Positions 20,350 to 29,903 of a DNA stretch of 64,000 nucleotides are shown piece by piece. Source of the stretch: CAVOOW01 sp963697675 (lineage in GTDB: Bacteria > Actinomycetota > Actinomycetes > JACCUZ01); contig CAVOOW010000002.1 in NCBI GenBank assembly GCA_963697675.1, forward strand, positions 124,001-188,000, read 5' to 3'. Position 1 is the first letter of the stretch; each line of letters starts with the position of its first letter. The translations under genes and the position numbers were made by a program. The notes under the pieces were generated by a model. The model saw only the letters and a list, made by a program, of their open reading frames with translations, searched no databases and had not been told where the DNA came from.

Positions 20350-23229
20350 ATGACCGACATGCAGAGCGCAGACATCACGAGCTCGCAGGGGCCGCACCCC
20401 GTCCCTGCCGAGCCCGCGACGACGTACCGCTATGACGCGGCCCTGGCCGCCGAGATCGAGTCGCGGTGGCAGGACCGCTGGGAGAGGGAAGGGACCTTCG
20501 AGGCGCCCAACCCGTCCGGTCCGCTCGGCGACCCCGACCGCGTTGCCGCGCGCCCGAAGAAGTACGTGCTCGACATGTTCCCGTACCCGTCGGGCATCGG
20601 CCTGCACGTCGGTCACCCGCTGGGCTACATCGCGACCGACGTCTTCGGCCGGTTCAAGCGCATGACGGGCCACAACGTCTTGCATGCGTTGGGCTTCGAC
20701 GCCTTCGGCCTGCCCGCCGAGCAGTACGCCGTGCAGACGGGCCAGCACCCGCGGGTGACCACCGAGGCGAACATCGTGACGATCCGCCGGCAGCTGCGGC
20801 GCATCGGGCTGGCGCACGACCCGAGGCGGAGCATCTCGACGATCGACGTCGGCTACTACACCTGGACGCAGTGGATCTTCCTGCAGATCTACAACGCGTG
20901 GTACGACGACGAGGCCGGCCGGGCCAGGCACATCGACGAGCTGATCGCGGCGCTGGACTCGGGGGAGCGCACCGCGCCGGGCGACACCGCGTGGGCGGAC
21001 CTGAGCCCGGCGGAGCGGCGCACCCTGATCGACACGCAGCGGCTGGCCTACCTGGACGAGTCGCCGGTCAACTGGTGCCCGGGCCTGGGCACCGTGCTGG
21101 CCAACGAGGAGGTCACCGCAGACGGCCGCAGCGACCGTGGCAACTTCCCGGTGTTCAAGCGCAACCTGCGGCAGTGGAAGATGCGGATCACCGCCTACAG
21201 CGACCGGCTGCTGGACGACCTGGACACGCTGGACTGGCCGGAGCCGATCAAGCTGCAGCAGCGCAACTGGATCGGGCGCTCCGAAGGCGCGCGTGTGTCG
21301 TTCCCCAGCCCGGCCGGACCGATCGACGTCTTCACGACGCGGCCCGACACGCTGTTCGGCGCGACGTTCATGGTGCTGGCTCCCGAGCACCCGATGGTCG
21401 ACTCGCTGACTTCCGGTGACTGGCCCGACGGCACGGCGCCGTCGTGGACCAACGGTGCCGCCACGCCGCGCGACGCCGTACAGAAATATCGTGCGCAGGC
21501 CGAGCGAAAGACCGACCGTGAGCGGCAGACGGAGGGTCGTGACAAGACCGGCGTGTGGACCGGTGCGTACGCGACCAACCCGGTCAACGGCAACGAGATC
21601 CCTGTCTTCGTCGCGGACTACGTGATGATGGGCTACGGGACCGGCGCGATCATGGCCGTGCCGGGCCAGGACGAGCGCGACTGGGAGTTCGCGACCAACT
21701 TCGGGCTGCCGATCGTGCGCACCGTCGCCCCGCCCGAGGGCTGGGTGGGCGAGGCCTTCACCGGTGAAGGCCCGGCGATCAACTCCGCCAACGACGAGAT
21801 CTCGTTGAACGGCATGGGAGTCAACGAGGCCAAGGCCCGCATCATCGACTGGCTGGAGAGCAAGGGCCTGGGCGTCCGCACGGTCTCGTACAAGCTGAGG
21901 GACTGGCTGTTCTCCCGGCAGCGCTATTGGGGCGAGCCGTTCCCGGTGGTGTTCGACGAGGACGACAACCCGATCGCGCTGCCCGAGTCGATGCTGCCGG
22001 TCGAGCTGCCCGAGGTCGACGACTATGCGCCGGTGACCTTCGCCGAGGACGACGTCACGAGCGAGCCGCAGCCGCCGTTGTCGCGCAAGAGCGACTGGGT
22101 GAACGTGACGCTGGACCTGGGCGACGGGCCGAAGCGCTATCGCCGCGACGCGAACGTGATGCCGCAGTGGGCCGGTTCCTGCTGGTACGAGCTGCGCTAC
22201 CTGGACCCGACGAACGACAAGGCGCTGGTCGACCCCGAGGTCGAGCGCTATTGGATGGGGCCGCAGTTCGAGGGCGACACCGGCGGCGTCGACCTGTACG
22301 TCGGTGGCGCCGAGCACGCCGTGCTGCACCTGTTGTACTCGCGGTTCTGGCACAAGGTGCTGTTCGACCTGGGACACGTGTCGAGCCGCGAGCCCTATCA
22401 CAAGCTGTACAACCAGGGCATGATCCAGGCACCGGCCTTCACCGACGACCGCGGCCGTTATGTCGAGGCCTCGGAGGTCGTGGAGATTGGCCCCGGCGAG
22501 TTCCAGTGGCACGGCGAAGACGTCACCCGCGAGTTCGGCAAGATCGGCAAGAGCCTGAAGAACATGGTCACGCCGGACGACCTGTGCGACCAGTACGGCG
22601 CGGACACCTTCCGCGTCTACGAGATGTCGATGGGTCCGTTGGACGCGTCACGTCCGTGGGAGACGCGGGCGGTCGTCGGGTCGCAGCGTTTCCTGCAGCG
22701 GGTGTGGCGCAACATCGTCGACGAGGAGACCGGCGAGCTGCGCATCACGGAGGAGCCGGCCGACGACGCAACGCGTCGGCTGCTGCACCGCACCATCGAC
22801 CGGGTCAGCACCGACATGGACGCGCTGCGCTGCAACACGGCGATCGCGCGGCTGATCGAGCTGAACAACCACCTGGTCAAGGCCGGCCGGATGCCGCGGG
22901 AGGTGGCCGAGCCGCTGGTGTTGATGCTGGCTCCGCTGGCACCACATGTCGCGGAGGAGCTCTGGTCCCGGCTGGGCCATGACGAGACCCTGGCCTTTGA
23001 GCCGTTCCCGGTGGCCGATCCTGCGCTGCTGGTCGAAGAGTCGGTGACCTGCGTCATCCAGGTGTCGGGCAAGGTCCGCGACCGCATGGAGGTGCCGCCC
23101 TCGATCAGTGAGGACGAGCTGCGCGAGCGGGCCCTGGCGTCGGAGACCGTGCAGCGCGCACTGGACGGTCGGGAGGTCAGGACGGTGATCGTCCGTGCAC
23201 CGAAGCTCGTCAACGTCGTCCCGGCGTGA
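20350..23229 (+). CDS. leuS: leucyl-tRNA synthetase
   Basis: This 959-residue class I synthetase charges tRNA-Leu with leucine. The HIGH-type motif appears in PYPSGIGLHVGHPLGY and the KMSKS-type loop in KIGKSLKNM. The CP1 editing domain is recognisable around residues 300-500 (TRPDTLFGATFMVLAPEHP), and the C-terminal domain ends VRTVIVRAPKLVNVVPA. Length is normal for actinobacteria. The ATG at 20350 was chosen because it lies just after the attenuator terminator and begins MTDMQSADI; the second Met at 20359 is an alternative. Regulation by leucine-dependent attenuation is strongly suggested upstream. Confidence 0.98.
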   Translation: MTDMQSADITSSQGPHPVPAEPATTYRYDAALAAEIESRWQDRWEREGTFEAPNPSGPLGDPDRVAARPKKYVLDMFPYPSGIGLHVGHPLGYIATDVFGRFKRMTGHNVLHALGFDAFGLPAEQYAVQTGQHPRVTTEANIVTIRRQLRRIGLAHDPRRSISTIDVGYYTWTQWIFLQIYNAWYDDEAGRARHIDELIAALDSGERTAPGDTAWADLSPAERRTLIDTQRLAYLDESPVNWCPGLGTVLANEEVTADGRSDRGNFPVFKRNLRQWKMRITAYSDRLLDDLDTLDWPEPIKLQQRNWIGRSEGARVSFPSPAGPIDVFTTRPDTLFGATFMVLAPEHPMVDSLTSGDWPDGTAPSWTNGAATPRDAVQKYRAQAERKTDRERQTEGRDKTGVWTGAYATNPVNGNEIPVFVADYVMMGYGTGAIMAVPGQDERDWEFATNFGLPIVRTVAPPEGWVGEAFTGEGPAINSANDEISLNGMGVNEAKARIIDWLESKGLGVRTVSYKLRDWLFSRQRYWGEPFPVVFDEDDNPIALPESMLPVELPEVDDYAPVTFAEDDVTSEPQPPLSRKSDWVNVTLDLGDGPKRYRRDANVMPQWAGSCWYELRYLDPTNDKALVDPEVERYWMGPQFEGDTGGVDLYVGGAEHAVLHLLYSRFWHKVLFDLGHVSSREPYHKLYNQGMIQAPAFTDDRGRYVEASEVVEIGPGEFQWHGEDVTREFGKIGKSLKNMVTPDDLCDQYGADTFRVYEMSMGPLDASRPWETRAVVGSQRFLQRVWRNIVDEETGELRITEEPADDATRRLLHRTIDRVSTDMDALRCNTAIARLIELNNHLVKAGRMPREVAEPLVLMLAPLAPHVAEELWSRLGHDETLAFEPFPVADPALLVEESVTCVIQVSGKVRDRMEVPPSISEDELRERALASETVQRALDGREVRTVIVRAPKLVNVVPA

Positions 23230-23265
23230 CCTCGAGGCAGTCGCGCGGCCGCTAGCCTCACGCGC

Positions 23266-24111
23266 ATGACCGGCGTCGCGATCGTCACGGACTCGACGTC
23301 CTATCTGCCCGCCGAGCTGGTGGCCGAGCACGGCATCCGAGTGGTCCCGCTGCAGGTCATCATCGGCGGGACGGCCTATGACGAGGGCGCTGAGGCGACG
23401 TCGGCGACCGTCGCCGAGGCGTTGCGCACGTGGAGCCCGGTCACGACGTCCCGTCCGGCACCGGCGGCGTTCCTGGACGCGTACGAGGCGGCGGCCGAGG
23501 CAGGATGCGACGGCATCGTGTCGATCCATCTCTCGGCCGACATCTCGGGAACCTTCGAGTCGGCGACGCTGGCTGCTCGTGACTCGCCGGTCCCGACCCG
23601 GGTCGTCGACTCGCGATCGCTGGGCATGGGACTGGGCTTTGCTGTCCTCAGTGCCGCCGAGGCCGCAGCGGCTGGCGAGCTGTCTCTTGACGAGGTCGCC
23701 GCGGTCGCGGCGAAGCGTGCCGCCGCGTCGTTGGCGGTGTTCTACGTAGACACTCTCGAGCACTTGCGGCGCGGTGGTCGGATCGGCGCCGGTGCAGCGT
23801 TTCTGGGGTCGGCCCTAGCAGTGAAACCCTTGCTGCGCCTGGTCGATGGGCACATCGAGCCGTTGGAGAAGGTGCGCACCTCGGTCAAGGCGATCGCCCG
23901 GCTCGAGGAGATCGCTGTCAAGCATGCGGGTGATGCCGACGTCGACATCGCCGTCGCGCACCTGGCGAACCCCGACCGCGCCCAGACGCTCGCCGACCGG
24001 CTGCGCGAGCGGTTGCCGCGCTTGGTCATCCTGCAGGTCGGCGAGGTCGGTGCCGTCGTGGGTGCTCACGTCGGCCCGGGCATGCTCTCCGTGGTGGTCG
24101 CGCCCCGCTGA
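23266..24111 (+). CDS. DegV family fatty-acid-binding protein
   Basis: A 281-residue protein with the DegV signature at the N-terminus (VAIVTDSTSYLPAELVAEHG) and the TSRPAPAAF segment that lines the lipid pocket. FYVDTLEHLRRGGRIG and the C-terminal GAVVGAHVGPGMLSVVV are also typical. DegV proteins bind long-chain acyl groups and, in some bacteria, supply fatty acids to a kinase; no such kinase gene is adjacent. It lies 36 bases after leuS and may be co-transcribed with it. Confidence 0.95.
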   Translation: MTGVAIVTDSTSYLPAELVAEHGIRVVPLQVIIGGTAYDEGAEATSATVAEALRTWSPVTTSRPAPAAFLDAYEAAAEAGCDGIVSIHLSADISGTFESATLAARDSPVPTRVVDSRSLGMGLGFAVLSAAEAAAAGELSLDEVAAVAAKRAAASLAVFYVDTLEHLRRGGRIGAGAAFLGSALAVKPLLRLVDGHIEPLEKVRTSVKAIARLEEIAVKHAGDADVDIAVAHLANPDRAQTLADRLRERLPRLVILQVGEVGAVVGAHVGPGMLSVVVAPR

Positions 24112-24292
24112 CCGAGCGGGTCAGAGTGGGCCGCCGGATCCGAGGTCCCGCGTCTGGTTCGGCGGCCCCACTGCCGATGTCCTTGTGTGCGTGTGGGTCG
24201 TGGCCGACCACGCCGTCGTTCCCTCGGCGCTGCCAGATGATCAGTCCCACCGGGATCGCAACGACCACGAGCAGGAATATGAAGATCTTCAT
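24026..24292 (-). CDS. small single-pass membrane protein, unknown function
   Basis: An 88-residue protein starts at ATG 24292 after a strong AAGGAGG ribosome-binding site. MKIFIFLLVVVAIPVGLIIW is a membrane anchor or uncleaved signal, followed by a charged, Arg/Pro-rich tail. The last 86 bases overlap the 3' end of degV on the opposite strand, so the C-terminal residues are constrained by degV coding. I do not recognise the family; the good ribosome-binding site and hydrophobic start argue that it is expressed, but a shorter or frameshifted original is possible. Confidence 0.5.
   Translation of the reverse strand: MKIFIFLLVVVAIPVGLIIWQRRGNDGVVGHDPHAHKDIGSGAAEPDAGPRIRRPTLTRSVSGARPPRRACPGRREHPRRHRPRRPAG
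24125..24172 (+). terminator. hairpin terminator after degV
   Basis: AGTGGGCCGCCG (24125-24136) pairs with CGGCGGCCCCACT (24160-24172) with one bulged base, 13 bases after the degV stop. There is no T-run. It lies inside the antisense small membrane gene. Confidence 0.6.
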
Positions 24293-24448
24293 CAGGTCCT
24301 CCTTGGGAGGAGCCCTTCGTAGCACAGCGGTTGCCGTTTTCGAGCCGTAATCCTTCGCCACCACGCGTTCGGTCCACAGGTCGCCCGTCATCCACAGATC
24401 CGCGTCGCGGACCGCGGACGGTCGTCGGAGGCTCCTAGCGTTTGCGGA

Positions 24449-25405
24449 GTGGCGAACCGGACTGGGCGGGCAGGCCGTCGGCGGACCGGCTCCGGAGCGC
24501 GTTCCGCGGCGCAGGCCGAAGCCGAGCTTTCCGACGATGTACGTCGACGGTTGCGCGCCACCGTGCGGGCCGCCGAGGGCTGGGTTCCAGGCGCGCCGGA
24601 CGAGGTGCTCGACAGCCGGGGTGAGGAGAGCGGCGGTGAGGAGAGCGGCGGTGAGGAGAGCGGCGGCGAGGAGAGCGGCGGTGAGGAGAGCGGCACCGAC
24701 GACGCCCACCACGACACAGCCCGACCCTCGATGATCCGGCGGCTGCGCGACTCACTCGTCGACCGGCTGCCGCCTGGACTGCGCGGTGCTCAGGTCGCGC
24801 CGTCGCGCGCTGCAGTGGCCGGTCTGGCCGGGCTGCTGGCTGCGTCGCTTGTCGTGGCTCTCGTCCTGACGTGGTGGCACCGCCCGGACGAGTCGCCGGT
24901 GCCGTCGGTGCGGCGTTCGGTGCCGGCCAGTGCGGTTGCGACCCTCCCGCCGACCACGACGCCGGCGCCGGATCTCGTGGTGCACGTGACGGGCGCCGTA
25001 CGACGACCGGGCCTGGTCCAGCTGCCGGGCGGCTCCCGGGTCGACGACGCGGTGTCGGCCGCCGGCGGGCCGACCCACAAGGCCGACCTGGCCAGTGTCA
25101 ACCTCGCTCGCCCGCTCGTCGACGGGGAGCAGATCGTCGTGCTGCGCAAGGGCCAGGACATGGCGCCGGTGGGCGCACCCGGCCCGCCGGAGGCGGGCAG
25201 CACGACGCCGGGTCAGCCGGTGGACCTGAACACCGCGACCCTTGCGCAGCTCGACGGCCTGCCCGGAGTCGGTCCCGTGCTCGCCCAGCGGATCCTCGAC
25301 TGGCGAACCGAACACGGCAGGTTCTCGTCGGTGGACGAGCTGACCGAGGTGTCGGGCATCGGCGAGCGAACGCTGGCCGACCTACGACCGCTGGTGCGCG
25401 TGTGA
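24449..25405 (+). CDS. comEA: ComEA-family competence DNA-binding protein
   Basis: The 318-residue protein has a charged cytoplasmic N-terminus, one membrane helix near residues 122-142 (AGLAGLLAASLVVALVLTWW), a SLBB domain (VHVTGAVRRPGLVQLPGGS) and a C-terminal double helix-hairpin-helix (LNTATLAQLDGLPGVGPVLA, VSGIGERTLADLRPL). ComEA binds incoming DNA outside the membrane and hands it to ComEC, encoded next with a 4-base overlap. The N-terminal region is longer than in most ComEA proteins and contains five GEESG repeats. Confidence 0.95.
   Translation: MANRTGRAGRRRTGSGARSAAQAEAELSDDVRRRLRATVRAAEGWVPGAPDEVLDSRGEESGGEESGGEESGGEESGGEESGTDDAHHDTARPSMIRRLRDSLVDRLPPGLRGAQVAPSRAAVAGLAGLLAASLVVALVLTWWHRPDESPVPSVRRSVPASAVATLPPTTTPAPDLVVHVTGAVRRPGLVQLPGGSRVDDAVSAAGGPTHKADLASVNLARPLVDGEQIVVLRKGQDMAPVGAPGPPEAGSTTPGQPVDLNTATLAQLDGLPGVGPVLAQRILDWRTEHGRFSSVDELTEVSGIGERTLADLRPLVRV
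24620..24694. repeat. five 15-bp tandem repeats in comEA (GEESG)
   Basis: GGTGAGGAGAGCGGC is repeated five times in frame, with a single T-to-C change in the fourth copy. It encodes an acidic GEESG stretch in the cytoplasmic part of ComEA. The near identity suggests recent slippage and length variation between strains. Confidence 0.92.
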
Positions 25406-27799
25406 GCCCGGCCAGCGACAACACTCTCGGGCGACGCAGGGCTCCGCCCGATGTTCGGCTCGTCGATGCCTCCCTGACGACGCGCGCAGATGTGCGGTTG
25501 GCCGGTCCGGCCGTGTCCACCTGGGCAGGTGCGTTCGTGGCTACGTCGGGGTGGCTCGTCGGTGCTGCCTCTACTCGTGGTCTGCGCCACGCTGACCACG
25601 GTCGCGGGAGTGGTTGCGCGGCGGGGTGGTTGGGCAGTTGTCGCGTGTGTCCTCGGGCTGCTGGCAGGGCTGGGCATGGGCGGGCTTCGCTGGGCCGGCC
25701 TGCACGTCGACCAGGTCGACCAGCTGGCCCGGGCCGGGGCCACGGCCCGCGTCACGCTGGTGGTGACCGGCGACCCGGCACCACACGCCGGCCGCACGCA
25801 GGGCTCGCAGCAACGCGGGGCCGATCTCGTCGCGGTGCCCGCGCGCCTCGTGGCCCTCACCGCCCGGGGTCACCTGCTGCGGGTCCGACTGCCGATCCTG
25901 GTCCTCGCGCTGCCGTCGGACAACCTCGACCGATGGCTGCAGTTGCTGCCGGGACAACGGCTGGTCGCACAGGTCGTGCTCCGACCGGCCGAGACCGGAG
26001 AACCGTTGGCGGCAGTGGCACTAGCCCGTTCACCGCCGGACCTTCTCGGCCGCGCGCCGCTCGTACAACAAGCGGCCGGGAGCCTGCGAGCCGGTCTGCG
26101 CCGGGCCGTTGCCGACCTGCCGCCGGGGCCTCGCGGGCTGTTGCCGGGCCTGGTCGTCGGCGACACCTCACGGATGCCGCCGCAGCTGATCGACGACTTC
26201 CGGACCGCTGGTCTGACTCATCTCGTGGCCGTGAGCGGTGCGAACGTTGCCATCGTCGTCGGTTTCGTGTTGCTGGTGGCCCGTTGGCTCGGGGCTCGAG
26301 GTCGGTGGTTGCCGCTGCTCGCTGCATTGGCGATGGCCGGGTTTGTCGTGCTGGCGCGTCCGCAGCCGTCGGTGCTGCGTGCGGCCGTCATGGGTGGTGT
26401 TGCGTTGCTGGCGTTGGCTACCGGACGCCGGCGCACCAGTCTCGCTGCGCTCGGCGCCGCCGTACTCCTGCTGTTGCTCCTCGACCCATGGCTCGCCCGG
26501 TCCTACGGTTTCGTGCTCTCGACGCTGGCGACGGCCGCACTCGTCGTGCTGGCGCCGGGGTGGACGGTGGCTCTGCGCTCGCGCGGCCTGCCGGCAGGGC
26601 TCGCGGCGGCCGTTGCCGTGCCGCTCGCCGCGCAGGCCGTCTGCGGACCGGTGATCGCGATGATCGCGGGGCAGGTCAGTCTCGTGGCGGTCCTGGCCAA
26701 CCTGTTGGCGGCGCCCGCTGTGGCGCCGGCCACCGTCCTCGGTGTGCTGGCGACCGTCGTGTCGGTCGTGAGCGGTCGTCTCGCGGCACTGATCGCCGAC
26801 GCCGCCGCGCTGCCCGCGTGGTGGATCGTCACCGTCGCGGAGCGGGGAGCCGCCGCTCCGTTGGCCGCGATCGGGTGGTCGACGTCGGTGCTGTCCGCAG
26901 TAGCTCTCGCCGTGCTGACCGTTGCCGTGACGGCTGTTGTACGTCGCGTGTTCCGTCGGCCGCCGCTGGCCTTCGCCTGCGTGGTGCTGGTCGTCGTGGG
27001 TCTGGCGGTGGCCGCGTCCTCGCCCGGCTGGCCGCCCCGGGGCTGGCTGTTGGTGGCCTGCAACGTCGGCCAAGGTGATGGGCTCGTGCTCTCGGCCGGT
27101 GCTGCGGGCGCGGTTGTAGTGGACGCCGGCCCCGACCCGCGGCTGATCGACCGATGCCTGCGCCGGCTGCGTGTTCACACGGTCGCCATGGTGGTGCTCT
27201 CCCACTTCCACGCCGACCATGTCGAAGGCCTGCCCGGCGTGCTGCGCGGCCGCCGCGTCGGTGAGATCGTCGTGAGCCCCTACGGCGAGTCGGCGGCGGA
27301 GCGGGGCCGGGTGCTGTCCTGGGCGGCTGCGGGGCACGTGCCGGTGCGGGTCGTCACGGTTGGCGAGCGGGTGAGTGTCGGGCCGTTGTCGTGGCAGGTG
27401 CTCTGGCCACAGCGGGTGATCGAAGGCGAAGGGTCGGCACCGAACAACGCGAGCATCGTGATGCTCGTGGACGCCGCGGGCGTCCGGATGCTGCTCTGCG
27501 GTGACATCGAGCCGCCCGCCCAGCGGGCCTTGCTCGCGACCTGGGCCGCAGGTCCGGTCGACGTGCTCAAGGTGGCCCACCACGGCTCCGCCTACCAGTC
27601 GTCCCAGCTGATGGCCGCGCTGCGGCCGCGGGTTGCGGTCATCTCGGTGGGCGCGGACAACGACTACGGCCATCCCGCGCGCCGTACGCTGCGCGCCCTG
27701 CGGAGGCTCGGTGCGAAGGTGTTCCGGACCGACCGTGACGGCACCGTGGCCGTGGTCGGTCCCGCAGCGCGACTCCGAGTCGTCGGTGGTCCCGGGTAG
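25402..27799 (+). pseudogene. comEC: ComEC/Rec2 DNA-uptake channel, one frameshift near the N-terminus
   Basis: The gene starts at GTG 25402, overlapping the comEA stop by four bases (VSPASDNTLGRRRAPPDVRL). After about 50 codons the frame shifts by +1 near 25550 and continues SSVLPLLVVCATLTTVAGVV to the stop at 27799. It has about 10 membrane helices with the ComEC core (DDFRTAGLTHLVAVSGANVA) and a C-terminal metallo-beta-lactamase-like domain (LSHFHADHVEGLPGVL). ComEC forms the inner-membrane channel for single-stranded DNA. Translation could restart downstream, so function may not be fully lost. The 3' end is duplicated at 32094. Confidence 0.9.
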
Positions 27800-27801
27800 C
27801 G
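27776..27801. repeat. direct repeat, left copy (comEC 3' end)
   Basis: This 26-base segment spans the last codons and stop of comEC (core GTCGGTGGTCCCGGGTAG). It recurs at 32094-32119 with two mismatches. The two copies bound the island between comEC and holA. Confidence 0.85.
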
Positions 27802-27892
27802 CCGGCGCGGACCTATTGCCGGTCGCGCCACGGTCGGCTTGTCCCGCGCGACGACGGCGGCGTACCCGCTAAGGCCCCCCGGATGGTGGTCG

Positions 27893-28488
27893 TCATGTAG
27901 TGCTCCACACGCCCAGCTGACGGTCGGATGGCGGGTGGGGCTGGTCAGCCCCGAAAGCACCAGGACTTGGGGGGCATCGATCGAGAGCGAGGAGCGCGCG
28001 GGAGGCAGCTGTGCCAGGGCTGCCGTCGACGGGGTGCTGCTGGAGGACCGAAGGTAGGCGAAGTCGTCCTGAGCCAAAGAACCACGCTCGGCGCACGTGT
28101 TCCCACCCCGCGCCGCGGAAAGCCGCGGGATGGCCGACCGAGAGGCAGGTCAGGCTGCTGACCCGCCCGGGTGCCATCGCGGCGAGCACGCAACCGATGA
28201 CACCACCCCAGTCGTGGCCAACGACATGCGCCCGCTCGACCCCGAGCCGGTCGAGCAGACCGAGCACGTCACCGACCACCTGAAGCAGGCCGAACTCGCT
28301 CACGTCGGCGGGCTTGTCCGTGGCACCGAACCCGCGTAGGTCGGGTGCGATCGTCCGGTACCCGGCTGCCGTCAGGGCGGGCACCTGGTTGCGCCACAGG
28401 AGGTGCGTGTCCGGCCAGCCGTGCAGCAGGAGCACAGGTTCTCCTGCCCTTCGTCCTGCACGAACATCCGGATCCCTTCCAGGGCCAC
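27893..28488 (-). pseudogene. alpha/beta hydrolase remnant (epoxide-hydrolase-like)
   Basis: From a possible GTG at 28488 (VALEGIRMFVQDEG) the frame breaks near 28440 and then reads PVLLLHGWPDTHLLWRNQ, GVERAHVVGHDWGGVIGCV and SLTCLSVGHPAAFRGAGWE. HGWPDT supplies the oxyanion-hole region and GHDWGG the nucleophilic aspartate, as in epoxide hydrolases and haloalkane dehalogenases. After AFRG the sequence degenerates; only QLGVWSTT near the end resembles the family's C-terminal part, and the cap and catalytic His region are missing. It is inactive. Confidence 0.75.
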
Positions 28489-28559
28489 CAGGTTGCGGTC
28501 GTCGCTCGGCGTGACGTCGGGCTTTGCTGCCGAGTTGCCTCGGGCTGCGACCTCGATGG

Positions 28560-29738
28560 CGTCGTCCTGGCTGAGGCGCCGCCGACAGCGGCGACCACGT
28601 CCTGGTGCCGCGGCGCGGACGCCGGGTAGCGGGGCGCGTTGGCACCGAGGGAGACGACCTTTTCGACGAGCCCGGTTCGGCCAGCGCCTCCGGCGGCGGC
28701 GAGCAGTCGACGCGCTCGACGCGTGCCGCGGCGCAGGACGTCGGGATCACGCAGCGCGGCTGCGTCGCGCGGTCATCGCCCACGCAGGGTCGGCCGATCG
28801 GTAGGGCGCTGCTTCGATGTCTCCGTCGATCTCCGCCAGCCGATGTCTGTCGAAGGCGAGGGTCGCGCGGTACCAGGGTGTGATGGCGGCCTCGGTGACG
28901 TCGTCGAAGCTGCGCACCAGCTGTTCGGGCTCGTCGGGGGTCACCTCGCGCAGGAGGTCGCGGAGGGCCACCGCGTGCAACAGCCCGATCGAGGCTCCGC
29001 GACCAAGCGAGGGGTTGGTGCACGCCCAGGCATCCCCGACGGCGACGAGGCCAGTGACCACCGGGTCGCCGTCGACGACGTACCTGCGGTAGCGGTCCTC
29101 GATGCCAGCGATCACCTGGACGTCGGTGATCGCCTCGCCGGCGCACCAGGTCTCGGCCGACGGCACCAGGCTCCATCGCGCGCGACCAGGCCGCCGCGTC
29201 GCGCAGGCCGCGGAGCGCGTGGTCGCGGGAGGACGTGACGAAACCGACGCCCCAGGTGTCCCCGTCCGCGGGAAGCGTGAGCACCGAGAAGCCGTGGAAG
29301 TGCTGCAGCAGCAGGGCCTGCGCCGTCGGCCGGCGGCCGTCGCGCGACCGGAAATTGCGCGCGTAGTAGACAAACCCGGAATCCTCGCGCTCCTCGGAGG
29401 GGCGTCGCCCACCCGCGTTCTCGAGCATGCTCGCGACAGGGGAGCGGCGTCCCGAGACGTCGACGACCAGGTCCGCCCGCACTGCCGTCCCGCCCTCGGT
29501 GAGCACGCCGGTCACGTGCGGGACGCCTGGAAGCGGACCGCGGCCGCGTGAGCAGACCGGTCACTGGCTCGCCACGTCGGATGGTCACCCCCGGGGTGCC
29601 CGCGGCCGCAGCCGCCACCTTGCAGCCTCGAGGACGCGCTCTGCGCGGTCACGGGGAAGCGGTCGTCGCGCACGCCGCCGGACCGGCCGGATGGCCGAGC
29701 CGAGGTTCTTGGAGCTCATATCGGCCTGTGTCATGAGG
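28560..29738 (-). pseudogene. FAD-dependent oxidoreductase remnant, N-terminus missing, several frameshifts
   Basis: Successive frames give GTPGVTIRRGEPVTGLL, then VRADLVVDVSGRRSPVASML and HGFSVLTLPADGDTWGVGFV, then GLVAVGDAWACTNPSLGRGA with LLHAVALRDLL. These are the middle and C-terminal motifs of flavin-dependent monooxygenase or geranylgeranyl-reductase-like proteins; the GD motif binds the FAD ribityl chain. At least three frame changes occur, and no GxGxxG Rossmann start is found upstream, so the first hundred or so residues are absent. This absence argues for true decay and not only sequencing error. Confidence 0.72.
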
Positions 29739-29903
29739 AACGCCGTGCGGCTGCTGCGCGTTCTACCGGCACGCGCGGGTGAAGTCGGCGCCGCTGCGAT
29801 ACTACACAAATGCTTCGTTCGTCCACCAGTCGACGCGTTGCCGATGAGCTCGGTCGCCTTGCAAAAGTCCAGCGTCTCGTGCGGTCTCGCCAACCGATTG
29901 TGG

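Noticed and set aside
20221..22512. A 763-codon open frame antisense to leuS
   Set aside because: It is the complement of a strongly biased, certain gene; its residue composition (Arg, Val, His-rich) and lack of family motifs are typical of antisense frames in high-GC DNA.
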